Assembly: GCF_018991925.1 (NCBI RefSeq) | Contig: NW_024756914.1 | Coordinates: 10,147,817-10,211,816, forward strand | Direction: 5' to 3' | Length of the DNA: 64,000 nucleotides | Origin: Homarus americanus | Lineage: Eukaryota; Arthropoda; Malacostraca; Decapoda; Nephropidae | Part shown: piece after piece, positions 12,561 to 25,100 of the stretch | How positions within the stretch are numbered: position 1 is the stretch's first letter | Layout of the letters: each line of letters opens with the position of its first letter | Notes under the pieces: model-generated | Database searches by the model: none | Told to the model about the DNA's origin: nothing | The model's input: the letters and a program-made list of their open reading frames with translations, nothing else | Position numbers and translations under genes: made by a program

Positions 12561-14690
12561 AACAGTCACCAAACCCGGCAGCGTCCCGAATCCAATTAAA
12601 ATAATCACCTGTTACAAGACACTTCACCTTGCCCTTTTAGCACTTGCCCAGAAATTCGGTTCCCGGGTGTGGTGTGGTCACTATCAAGGTCACCACACTG
12701 TTTTTATTGAGTGGGAGGGTGGGGAGTGTGGGTGTTGGAGGGGTGGGTGTTACAGGAGGTAGTGTGGGCAAGTTTCTGACCACAAATCAACTTGGGGAAG
12801 ATGGTAAGGCGTCGGAACGTGTTTTGGGGGTGTTGTGGGTGATAGTGGGGGTGTTGTGGGTGGTGGGGACTGTCGCAGGTGTTGTAGTGTGGATGTGGTG
12901 TGGAGAATACAAACTTCACTATGACAGGCGCTGCGACATGGTGAGGGAAGGACTAGTTTTTACCTCCGCCCCCCCCCCCTCCCGTGCCATCATCCAGTAC
13001 CTACAGTTTATCCCAAAACTCTCAACTCGTAGGCAGATTTCACCAGTCATTTTTCTTACATCACCCAACAAAGTCACTGGTGGCAAGCCCTGTACATACA
13101 CCCCTTTCAAAACTTCTTTTTTCTTTCTCAGCTTCACATTGGTTTTGATACATTCATTCCCAAAAGGGTGTTCGTTCAGTTCGCTAGTATATGTGTCTGA
13201 AGACTGTAGGAGGCCCTGTATAGTGAGGCGTCATAACGTAAAGTTACGTGAAGGTCTGTTTCTTTCACATGATCCATAAATAAAGTCTCAAAAACACATA
13301 AAATCAAGTCAGAAAACATCATTTAAAAGTCAACAGATAATATAACATCTTAGATATAAAACTATAGTAGGTTAATGCTAAGAGAATGATTTGTTTTGTT
13401 TTCTCTCTCGGGCTGATAAAAAATACGGGTAACCAAGATTTGTCATAAAGCTGAGTCATCGTCGGCTGGTCGTCACAAGGAGGACAAAAAGTTCTCCCTG
13501 GGGAAGTAAGTCAGTTAATCTGGACAGGAGGTATTGGGAACCTTGGCTTGAGAGTATGTATTTAGTATATAATATGGTATAAGTCTCAAATATAATTCAA
13601 ATATATGGTACCAGTGTCAATAGCCTTGTGAGAAAATATAAGAATTTCTCTCGAAACTTTGGTACTTTGTAACTTTCAAACTATACATGACGTTTAGATT
13701 CTGTAATAGCAGTGTGTATGTCATTAAATCATACACATAAAATAATTATAAAAGTTAATAATAAAGTCACTAGTGAAGAAGCAGTGTACCCATGACATGA
13801 TGGTCAGAAGAAAAACGGTCACAGTCTCACACGGACGCTACACCACAGCCTCGCGGGATACATTAAATGTTAGATACTTGTTAGTGGAGGTTTTACACCG
13901 AGACCAAAACTTAAGTGGGGATGTTTGCTGGTGTAATATGTTAGAAGCATTACTGTCCCATCCTAAATTAAGGACAAATAACGTGCAAATATACGTATAC
14001 GGCGTTTTAAGATGCACGGAAGAGCAAACGCGTTAGCTTTCCCGGACTGTCATTAAAAAATACATTTGTACCGCGTCTTGGAAATAACTGTTGTACAACA
14101 CAGTTTTCAGAAAACACTAAAATTAGGAGAACTGTTATTTGGACACAATACGAAAAGAAATAGTGAAGAAAATATATAGAAAATTATGGAAAGAAAGACA
14201 AAAAGGAAAAAAAGTCAATCAGTCAACAATAACCATGGCGGCTTGCTCCACTGTATGTTCTCTCGTCTCAGCTACATTGTGTTGTTTACAGGTGTTCCCA
14301 TATAATATACACGCAATACGGCGAATTTCAGGTTCGTTTTGTCTTAGTTTTTCCACTTACAGAACTGTAATAAACTTTTCACCCTTATGTAAAGTATCTT
14401 ATGAGTAATGATATTGTAGCGTACTGTATATGGCCAGTTGTCAATTCTCTTAAGTTGTCTATTGTCTCTTTGTATGCGCACACAAACGTACGTACATGTA
14501 GATATCTTCACTCAGGAATGAGGTTGGATAGAAACTCACGATGCGCTTTCTGTATATATATTGTTGTACAGCGCAGTGCTTAGGAGTAACTAGGTGAGGA
14601 GCTGAGAGAGATGTTGCTGGTCCAGTAGCCGAGTGTAGAGTGCCCTCCCTGGACAGGCAAGGCCGTATTTATACAATTTACGAGGATCAG
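12561..14690. other. Intergenic; G-rich strand-biased patch, no recognised gene
   Basis: The + strand at about 12700-12900 is rich in GGGTGT and GTTGTGGG runs, opposite in bias to the neighbouring C-rich array. A 211-codon frame covers 12644-13279 but begins at a non-ATG codon, has biased composition and shows no domain I recognise. From 13280 to 14690 the sequence is AT-rich with short frames only. Confidence 0.35.
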
Positions 14691-14779
14691 GATTTGGGAT
14701 GCGTGTGGAGCGAGAGCCAATCACAGAGGAGAATGCCAGAAGTACCCGGCACTCTGATCCTGGCGTTGCTACGTGTGCG

Positions 14780-16486
14780 TCCGCACTTTCTAGGAATGTT
14801 AAGAAAAATGTAAGGAAGGCAAAGAGGGACTACGAAATCAGGATAGCACGAGAATCCAAGGCGAATCCCAAAGGATTTTTCCAGGTATATAGGACAAAGG
14901 TCAAGAGGACAAAGTGGGGCCTTTAAAGTCAGAGAGAGGGGGAAGTGATTGATGATAGTGAGGAAATAAGCAAAGCATTAAAGAGCTACTTCTTATCAGT
15001 TTTCACAGAAGAAATTCACAATAGCAGTGAACTTATTTTGAAAAGAAAAAGTAAAAATATCACGTCCAATATGATGTTCTTAAAAATAACTAAGTAAAAA
15101 CAATCCCCAGGCACAAATATTTCCATCGAGTTTTGGGTGTCAAAAACATGCGAACCCTCATGTTATTTACAAATCCGTTGTGCCAGACTTTGTGAAACAG
15201 GCAAATGTGCATATCCAAAAATGAAACAAACAGCAGTGTCCATCACGGTCGTACTGTAGTTTTGGCGTCGTGGTAAATTTCTTGAATCATTTATAGCAAA
15301 TAGCATCAATCATTAAAAAACAAATTAATCTACGACTCTCCATGGATTTTACAAAATCTTCCTAACAAATCTGCTGACATTTTTTTAGGAAAGTCTTCAG
15401 GTAGTAAATAATGACAAAATACGTGTTATTTAGTGAGACTTTAAGCATTTGACAAGTACCGCATCAGAAGCTTCTGAAAAAGTTATGGCTCATGGTATCA
15501 AGTATTAGGTAGATAATCATGGCCTCATCGTCCAGAAACGCAGAGATTGCATAGATGGTGTTCATCTGAGGCAGTGTAACCAGTGGGTTTCCCCAGGGGT
15601 CAGTACTACACACTCTTGTTCTATCTACATAAACGATCTGAATACTGAATCAGCAGTGACATAAGCAGGTTTGCGGATGACACCAAAATAAGGGCAGCAG
15701 ATTCAGGCAGAATGCAAATGCATTACAGGAGATCTAAATAAACTGCAAGTGGTCAGAAAGTGGCAAATGATTCAACACCAGCAGTGCAGCGTGCTTGTAT
15801 TGGAAAACAAATGTATAATGTATGCAGCCTTAACAACAACACAGAAAGTCGACTTGTGAAAAGAAACTTGGGGCACTTATGGCCGGGCCTGCGACACAAA
15901 ACAGTGCGTTAATTTTCGAAATAAACAAATGGCGTTTTATATCCAAGTGTAAATAATAAAATTGCGGAGGTCATGTTGCAGCTATATCTTGCGCTATCAG
16001 GCCGCACCTCGTTATGCAGTTCAGTTCTGGTGCCCATTATAGAATGAATATAAATTCACTGGGTCGGTAAGCAAGAATAACGAAATGATTACAGGAACTT
16101 AGAAACCTTATCAAGATAGATGAAGAAACTAAACTTGCATTCTAGAAACGAAGAGCAGGCAGATATGATATAAGTATTGAAGTAGATAGAAAGAGTCAAT
16201 AAAAGAAATATAGATAAGTTCTTATAATATCCCATTAGAAAATGAACTCATGCTGTTAATTTAAGCTGAATAAATTTGGGTTTTAGAGAATAGGAAACTG
16301 GTTCACAAATAGGTAGTGGACAGGTAGAACAAGCTTAGCAACTTTGTAGTAAGTGCTGAAACGCTGAAAGTTTTAAAAAGAAGCAGAAGATTCCAAGATG
16401 ATAAGTGGTAGTAACTCTCGACAGGAGCTCCCATGCAGGCCAACCGACCTATTGCAGACTCCTTATTTTTTCTTATGTTCTTATGT
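14780..16486 (+). mobile_element. Decayed CR1-like LINE, + strand, with intact 3' tail
   Basis: Start of homology to the 7830-10456 family is visible as an NVKKNVRKAKRDYEIR block (14794 onward). RT remains follow: a VTSG.PQGSVL block near 15577-15612, a RFADDTKI-like block near 15667-15694, and tail fragments to 16250. The copy ends at 16469-16486 with TTCTTATGTTCTTATGT, the same short tandem tail as the minus-strand copy. Numerous stops and frameshifts make it dead. The 28-bp minisatellite starts at the next base. Confidence 0.8.
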
Positions 16487-19400
16487 ACCCCCCCACCTCC
16501 CTACCACCACTAAGGTGCCCCCACCTCCTACCACCACTAAGGTGCCCCCACCTCCCTACCACCACTAAAGTGCCCCCTCTACTACCACTAAGGTGCCCCC
16601 CCCTCCTACCACTAAGTATCCCACCTCCCTACCACCACTAAGTGCCCCACCTACCACTAAGCCTTTACCTCCCTACTACCTAAGTACCCCCCCCTACCAC
16701 CACTAAGGTACCCACACTCCCTACCACTAAAATTTACCTCCCTACCACCACTAAGGTACCCCCACCTCCCTACCACTAAGGTGCCCCCACCTCCCAACCT
16801 CTAAGGTGTCCCCACCTCTACACCACCAAGTATCCCCCACCTCCCTACACCTGGGCCCCCACCTCCTACCACCACTAAGTGTCCCCACTCCCTACACCAT
16901 AAGTATCCCCCACCTCCTACCACCACCAGGTGCCCCACCTCCTACCACCACTAAGGTATCACCTCCTGCCACCACTACCTCCTACCACCACTAGTGTCCT
17001 CCTACTACCACTAAGTATCCCCCACCTCCTACCACCACTAAAGTATCCACACCTCCCACCACCTAAAGTATCACACCTCCTACCACACTAAGTATCCCCC
17101 TACCTAGTACCTCCCTACCACCACTAAAGTATCCACATCACCACCATAAGTATCACACTCCTACCACCACCACTAAGGTATCCCCCCACCTCCCTACCAC
17201 CACAAATGTCCCCCACACCTCCTACCACTAAAGTACCCCTCCTACCACTAAGTATACCTCCTACCACTAAGTATCACCTCCTACTACCTAGTATCCCCAC
17301 CTCCTACCACCACTAAGGTATCCCCACCTCCTACCACTAAGTATCCACTCCTCCACCACCTAAGTGCCCCACCTCCTACCACCACTAGTATCACCTCCTA
17401 CTAAGTGTCACTCCTCACCACCACTACCTCCACCACTAAGTATCACCTCCTACCACTAAAAGTATCCCCCACCTCCTGCCACCACTAAAGTATCCCCCAC
17501 CTCCCTACCATAAGAGTACCCCCCACCTCCTACCACTAAGGTATCCCCTCCTACCACCACTAAGTATCCCCACACTCCTACCACCACTAAAGTGCTCCCA
17601 CAGTCCACCTCCCACCACAAGTATCCTCCTACTACCAAAGGTATCACCTCCTACCACTAAAAGTATCCCCACCTCCTACCACCACTAAAGTATCCACCTC
17701 CTACCACCACTAGGTATCCCCCACCTCCCCTACCACCACTAAGGTGCCCCCTCCCTACCACCACTAAGGTACCCCCACTCCTACCACCACTAAAGGTGCC
17801 CCCCACCTCCTACCACCACTAAAGTACCCCCCACCTCCCTACCACCACTAAAGTGCCCCCACCTCCTACCACCACTAAGTGCCCCCACCTCCTACCACCA
17901 CTGAAGTGCCCACCTCCTACCACCACTAAGTTACCCCCACCTCCCTACACACTAAAAGTGCCCCCACCTCCTACCACCACTAAGGTACCCCCACCTCCCT
18001 ACTACCACTAAAATTGCCCACCTCCTACCACTAAGGTACCCCCACCTCCCTACCACCACTAAGTGCCCCCACCTCCTACCACCACTAAGGTACCCCACCT
18101 CCCTACCACCACTAAAATTCTACCTCCCCTACCACTAAAGTACCCCACCTCCTACCACCACTAAGGTACCCACACTCCCTACCACCTAAAGTACCCCCAC
18201 CTCCCCTACCACTAAAGTGCCCCCACCCCTACCACCACTAAAATTACCCCTCCCTACACCACACACCCCACCTCCTACCACCACTAAAAGTACCCCCACA
18301 CTCCTACCACCACTAAAAGGTGCCCCCCACCTCCCTACCACCACTAAAATGTGCCCCCACCTCCTACCACTAAGGTGCCCCCCACCTCCTACCACCACTA
18401 AGGTGCCCCCTCCTCTACACCACTAGGTACCCCACCTCCTACCACCACAAAGGGTACCACCTCCCTACCACCACTAAGGTACCCCCACCTCCCTACCACC
18501 ACTAATTTACCTCTACTACCCACTAAAGTGCCCCCACCTCCTACCACCATAAAATTGCCCCACCTCCCTACCACCACTAAGGTACCCACACCTCCTACAC
18601 CACTAAAGGTACCCACACCTCCTACCACCACTAAGGTACCCCCACCTCCCTACCACCACTAAGGTACCCCCCACCCCCCTACCACCACTAAGGTACCCCC
18701 ACCTCCCTACCACCACTAAGTACCCCACCTCCCTACCACCACTAAGTGCCCCCACCTCCTACCACCACTAAGGTACCCCACCTCCCCTACTACCACTAAG
18801 GTACCCCCACCTCCCTACCACCACTAAAATTTACCTCCCTACCACCACTAAGGTACCCCCACCCCCTACCACCACTAAGGTGCCCCCACCTCCCCTACCA
18901 CCACTAAGTGCCCCCACCTCCCTACCACCACTAAAGTACCCCCACCTCCTACACCACTAAAGTGCCCTCACCTCCCTACCACCACTAAGGTACCCTCACC
19001 TCCTACCACCACTAAAGGTGCCCCCCCACCTCCCTACCACCACTAAAGTGCCCCCCACCTCCCCTACCACTAAGGTGCCCCCTCCTACCACCACTAAGGT
19101 ACCCCCACCTCCTACCACTAAAGGTACCCCACCTCCCCACCTAAGGTACCCCCACCTCCCTACCACCACTAGTGCCCCCACCTCCTACCACCCATAGTGC
19201 CCCCCACCTCCCTACCACCACTAAGGTACCCCACCTCCCTAAACCTCCTACCACCACCCAAAATTACCCCCACCTCCCTACACCACTAGGTGCCCCCACC
19301 TCCCCTACCACTAAGAATTCCACCTCCTACCACCACTAAAGGTACCCACACCTCCCTACCACCACCACTAAAATTCCACCTCCCTACCACTAAGGTACCC

Positions 19401-21330
19401 CCCACCTCCTACCACCACTAAGGTACCCCACACCTTCCTACCACCACTAAGGTACCCCCCACCTCCCCCACCACTAAGGTACCCCCCACCTCCTACCACC
19501 ACTAAGGTACCCACCTCCCTACCACCACTAAGGTACCCCCACCTCCCTACCACCACTAGGTACCCCCACCTCCCTACCACCACTAAGAGTGCCCCACACT
19601 CCCTACCACCACTAAGGTACCCCCACCTCCCTACCACCACTAAGTACCCCCACCTCCTACCACCATAAAAGTACCCCCACCTCCCTACCACCACTAAGGT
19701 ACCCCACCTCCCTACCCACCACCTAAAGTACCCCCACCTCCCTACCACCACTAAAGTGCCCCACCTCCCTACCACCACTAAGGTACCCCACCTCCTACCA
19801 CCACTAAGGTACCCCACCTCCTACCACCTAAGTGCCCCACCTCTACCACCACTAAAAGGTACCCACCTCCTACCACCACTAAAATGTACCCCCCTCCTAC
19901 CACCACTAAAGGAGCCTCACCTCCTACCACCACTAAGGTGCCCCACCTCCTACCACCACTAGGTGCCCACCTCCTACCACCACTAAGGTACCCCCACCTC
20001 CTACCACCACTGGTACCCCCACCTCCCCACCACTAAGGTGCCCCCACCTCCTACACCACTAAGGTACCCCACCTCCCTACCACTAAGGTACCCCCACCTC
20101 CTACCACCACTAAGGTGCCCCCACCTCCCACCACCACCACTAAGGTACCCCCACCTCCTACCACCATAAGGTGCCCCCACCTCCTACCACCACTAAGTAC
20201 CCCCCACCTCCCCCACACTAAAGTTACCTCCCTACCACACTAAGGTACCCCCCCTCCTACCACCACTAAGGTACCCACACCTCCCTACCACCCCCATGCC
20301 CCCACCTCCTACCACCACTAAGGTATCCCCCTCCTACCACCACTAAGGTACCCCCACCTCCCCTACCACCACTAAGGTGACCCCCACCTCCTACCACCAC
20401 TAAAAAGGTACCCCACACCTCCTACCCACCCACTAAAAGGTACCCCACCTCCCTACCACCACTAAGGTACCCCACCTCCTACCACCACTAAGGTGCCCCC
20501 CACCTCCCTACCACCACTAGGTACCCCCACCTCCTACCACCACTAAGGTACCCCTCCTACCACTGGTGCCCTCACCTCCTACCACCACTAGTGCCCCCCC
20601 TCCCTACCACCATAAAATTTTACCTCCTACCACCACTAAGGTACCCACACCTCCTACCACCACTAAGGTTTCCCACACCTCCTACCCACCACTAAGGTAC
20701 CCCCACCTCCCTACCACCACTAAGGTACCCACACCTCCTACCTACTAAAGGTACCCCCTCCCTACCACCACTAAAGGTACCCCACCTCCTACCACCACTA
20801 AGGTACCCCACCTCCCCTACCACCACTAAGGTGCCCCCACCTCCTACCACCACTAAGGTGCCCCCACCTCCCTACCACTAGGTACCCACACCTCCACCAC
20901 CACTAAGGTGCCCACCTCCTACCACCACTAGGTACCCACACCTCCTACCACCACTAAAATTGCCCCCCTCCCTACCACACTAAGGTACCCCCCACCTCCC
21001 TACCACCACTAAGGTACCCCCACCTCCCTACCACCACTAAAATTTCCACCTCCCCTACCACCACTAAGGTANNNNNNNNNNNNNNNNNNNNNNNNNNNNN
21101 NNNNNNNNNNNNNNNNNNNNNNNNNNNNNNNNNNNNNNNNNNNNNNNNNNNNNNNNNNNNNNNNNNNNNNNCCCCACCTCCTACCACCACTAAGGTACCC
21201 ACACCTCCTACCACCACTAAGTGTACCCCCACCTCCTACCATCACTAAGGTACCACACCTCCTACCACCACTAAGGTACCCACACCTCCCTACCACCACT
21301 AAGGTACCCCACCTCCCTACCACCACTAAC
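16487..21330. repeat. 28-bp C-rich minisatellite, about 4.8 kb, interrupted by a gap
   Basis: The unit CTACCACCACTAAGGTACCC plus CCACCTCC (28 bp) recurs across the whole stretch, roughly 170 times. Variants are concentrated at two points: AAGGTACC versus AAGGTGCC versus AAGTATCC, and the length of the C run. From 16.5 to about 17.7 kb the TATCC variant dominates and from 17.7 to 21.3 kb the TACC/TGCC variants do, so the array has at least two zones. Short deletions are frequent. No coding potential should be read from the glycine/valine-rich frames. Confidence 0.96.
21072..21171. other. Assembly gap (100 N)
   Basis: Exactly 100 undetermined bases lie inside the 28-bp array. A round number usually denotes a gap of unknown size, so the true array length is not known. 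Confidence 0.99.
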
Positions 21331-21424
21331 CTTACATAACACGTCCTGAAGGTCACTGCTGGCGGCCCTTATAGAGTCAAAATATTACTGAAAGAAAACA
21401 GCCAGTTTATTTCACCTGATTGTT

Positions 21425-21885
21425 GCAGTTTAACGCTAACCAATCCTAACGCTAACCTAACCTAACCTAACCTAACGCTAACCTAACCTAACCATAACCT
21501 AACCTAACGCTAACCTAACCCTAACGCTAACCTAGCTTAACGCTAACCTAACCTCATCTAATCTAACCCAACGCTAACCTAACCTAACCCTAACCCAACC
21601 TACCTAACCTAGCTTAACGCTAACCTAACCTAACCGTAACCAACCTAACGCTAACCCAACCTAACCTAAACCTAAATCCAACCTAGCTTAACGCTAACCT
21701 AACCCAACCGTAATCCAACCCAACCTAACGCTGACCTAACTTAACGCTAACCTAACGCTGACCTAATCCTAACGCTAACCCAATCACCAACCTAGCCTAA
21801 CGCTAACCTAACGCTAACCAATCCCAACGCTAACCTAACGCTAACTCAACCTAACGCTAACCTAACCTAACCCAAACTAGGGGTG
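21425..21885. repeat. Telomere-like CCTAA array with an AACGCTAACCT variant
   Basis: About 460 bp of CCTAA units interspersed regularly with CGCTAA, giving units such as AACGCTAACCTAACCTAACC. It is a degenerate form of the arthropod telomere repeat on one strand only, well inside a contig. It lies 270 bp upstream of the start codon of the secreted-protein gene. Confidence 0.85.
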
Positions 21886-21991
21886 AAAATATAGTCAAGT
21901 CTTCCCTGCAATTAACACGTACACCCACACACACTACGCCAAGCTGAATCAAGTCTCCAAGCGATAGTCTCTTACGCTAAATCCTGGTTAG

Positions 21992-21993
<2 letters not shown>

Positions 21994-22036
<43 letters not shown>
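21994..22036 (+). repeat. (GT)n microsatellite
   Basis: About 21 GT units followed by a T run, 120 bp upstream of the start codon of the secreted-protein gene. It may fall in its promoter or 5' UTR. Confidence 0.95.
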
Positions 22037-22040
<4 letters not shown>

Positions 22041-22155
22041 TTTTTGCGTGGCAGGTCTCAGGGTCTGGTGTACGTACATAACTAGCTGGTCGACGGAACA
22101 CACGGTAGATCTTCCTCAGCCACCAAGCGGACCACGACGCGTCGCTCCTCCAAAG

Positions 22156-22167
22156 ATGGACTGCAGG
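22156..22167 (+). CDS. Exon 1 (coding part) of secreted Gly/Ser-rich protein gene
   Basis: Four codons (ATG GAC TGC AGG) are followed directly by a splice donor GTGAGT (22168-22173). The ATG has A at -3 and G at +4, a strong initiation context. Joining these codons in phase 0 to the exon beginning at 26727 gives MDCRVLVLVAACLTQVTLAA, a typical signal peptide with a charged start and hydrophobic core. The distant exon lacks an ATG of its own in a sensible position, which is why this start was chosen. Seen: the donor, acceptor, phase and signal peptide. Inferred: that the two are spliced together. The 5' UTR limit is not known. Confidence 0.72.
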
Positions 22168-25100
22168 GTGAGTTGAAATACCGAACCTAAACTAACCTTT
22201 TGTTTACCTATTTATTCATTTAATTTTTCGACATACTGGATCAAACTCACTTAAAAATCATGTGCTAAGATGGTGGTGTAGGTGAGTTAGATGGGTATTA
22301 AGATGGTGATGTGTTAAGATGGTGGAGTGTTAAGATGGTGTGTATTAAGATGGTGGAGTTAAGATGGTGATGTGTTAAGATGGTGATGTGTTAAGATGGT
22401 GGTGTGTTAAGATGGTGGTGTTAAGATGGCCGTATTAAGATGGTGATGTGTTAAGATGGTGATTAAGATGTGTGTATTAAGAAGGAGTGTTAAGATGGTG
22501 ATGTGTTAAGATGGTGATGTGTTAAGATGGTGTGTGTTAAGATGGTGAGGTTAAGATGGTGAGTTAAGATGGTGTATTAAGATGGTGGAGGTTAAGATGG
22601 TGATGTGTTAAGATGGTGATGTGTTAAGATGGTGTGTGTTAAGAAATGTGGGTATTAAATGTAGTGTTAAGATGGTGGAGTGTTAAGATGGTGATGTGTT
22701 AAGATGGTGGAGGTTAAGATGTGTATTGATGTGGTGTGTTAAGATAGTGATGTATTAAGATGGTGGTGTATTAAGATGGTGGAGTGTTAAGATAGTGATG
22801 TGTTAAGATGGTGATGTGTTAAGATGGTGGTGTATTAAGATGGTGGAGGTTAAGAGGTGATGTGTTAAGATGGTGATGTTAAGATGGTGTGTTAAGATGG
22901 TGGAGTGTTAAGATAGTGATGTGTTAAGATGGTGATGTGTTAAGATGGTGGAGTGTTAAGATGGTGGAGTGTTAAGATGGTGGTATTAAGATGTGATGTG
23001 TTAAGATGGTGTATTAAGATAGTGGAGTGTTAAGATGGTGATGTGTTAAGATGGTGGTGTATTAAGATAGTGATGTATTAGATGTGGTGTTAAGATGGTG
23101 GAGTGTTAAGATGGTGATGTGTTAAGATGGTGGTGTATTAAGATGTGTGTTAAGATGGTGGTGTATTAAGATGGAGGTTAAGATGGTGGTGTGTTAAGAT
23201 GGTGATGTGTTAAGATGGTGGTGTATTAAGATGGTGATGTATTAAGATGGTGTGTTAAGATGTGAGGTTAAGATGGTGGTATTAAGATGGTGGAGTGTTA
23301 AGATGGTGGTGTGTTAAGATGGTGATGTGTTAAGATGGTGGTGTATTAAGATGGTGATGTATTAAGATGGTGGTGTGTTAAGATGGTGGAGTGTTAAGAT
23401 GGTGGAGTGTTAAGATGGTGGTGTATTAAGATGGTGATGTGTTAAGATGGTGGTGTATTAAGATGGTGGAGTGTTAAGATGGTGGTGTGTTAAGATGGTG
23501 ATGTGTTAAGATGGTGGTATAAGATGGTGATGTATTAAGATGGTGGTGTGTTAAGATGGTGATGTGTTAAGATGGTGGTGTATTAAGATGGTGATGTATT
23601 AAGATGGTGGTGTGTTAAGATGTGGAGTGTTAAGATGGTGGTGTATTAAGATGGTGGAGGTTAAGATGGTGGTGTTAAGATGGTGATGTGTTAAGATGGT
23701 GTATTAATGGTGATGTATTAAGATGGTGTGTTAAGATGGTGGAGTGTTAAGATGGTGGAGTGTTAAGATGGTGGTGTATTAAGATGGTGGTGTGTTAAGA
23801 TGGTGGAGTGTTAAGATGGTGATGTGTTAAGATGGTGGTGTATTAAGATGGTGATGTATTAAGATGGTGGAGTGTTAAGATGGTGGAGTGTTAAGATGGT
23901 GGTGTGTTAAGATGGTGGTGTGTTAAGATGGTGGAGTGTTAAGATGGTGGTGTGTTAAGATGGTGGTGTGTTAAGATGGTGGTGTGTTAAGATGGTGGTG
24001 TGTTAAGATGGTGGTGTTAAGATGGTGTATTAAGATGTGGTGTGTTAAGATGGTGGTGTGTTAAGATGGTGGTGTGTTAAGATGGTCATGTATTAAGATG
24101 GTGGTGTGTTAAGATGGTGGTGTGTTAAGATGGTCATGTATTAAGATGGTGGAGTGTTAAGATGGTGGAGTGTTAAGATGGTGGTGTATTAAGATGGTGG
24201 TGTGTTAAGATGGTGGTGTGTTAAGATGGTGGTGTGTTAAGATGGTGGTGTGTTAAGATGGTGGTGTGTTAAGATGGTGGTGTGTTAAGATGGTCGTGTA
24301 TTAAGATGGTGGTGTGTTAAGATGGTGGTGTATTAAGATGGTGGTGTATTAAGATGGTGGTGTTAAGATGGTGGTGTGTTAAGATGGTGTGTATTAAGAT
24401 GGTGGTGTGTTAAGATGGTGGTGTGTTAAGATGGTGGTGTGTTAAGATGGTCATGTGTTAAGATGGTGGTGTTAAGATTGTTTAAGATGGTGGTGTGTTA
24501 AGATGGTAGTTAAGATGTGGTGTTTAAGATATAAGTGTGTTAAGATGGTGGTGTGTTAAGATGGTGGTGTATTAATGGGTGTGTTAAGATGGTGGTGTGT
24601 TAAGATGGTGAGGTTAAGATGGGTGTTAGATTATGTGGGTTAAGATGGTGGTGTGTTAAGATGGTGGTGTGTTAAGATGGTCGGTGTTAAGATGGGGTGT
24701 TAAGATGGTGGTGTGTTAAGATGGTGTGTTAAGATGGTGGTGTGTTAAGATGGTGGTGTGTTAAGATGGTGGTGTGTTAAGATGGTCATGTGTTAAGATG
24801 GTGTGTTAAGATGGTGGTGTGTTAAGATGGTGAGTGTTAAGATGGTGGTGTGTTAAGATGGGTGTTAAGATGGTGTGGTTAAGATGGTGGTGTGTTAAGA
24901 TGGTGGAGTGTTAAGATGGTGGTGTATTAAGATGGTGGTTAAGATGGTGGTGTTAAGATGGTGGTGTGTTAAGATGGTGGTGTGTTAAGATGGTTGCGTG
25001 TTAAGATGGTGGTGTGTTAAGATGGTGGTGTTAAGATGGTAGTTAAGATGGTGGTGTATTAAAGGGTGTTAAGATGGTGGTGTGTTAAGATGTGGTGTGT

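Noticed and set aside
12644..13279. 211-codon frame
   Set aside because: Non-ATG start, composition tracks a G/T-biased patch, no domain, no splice evidence.
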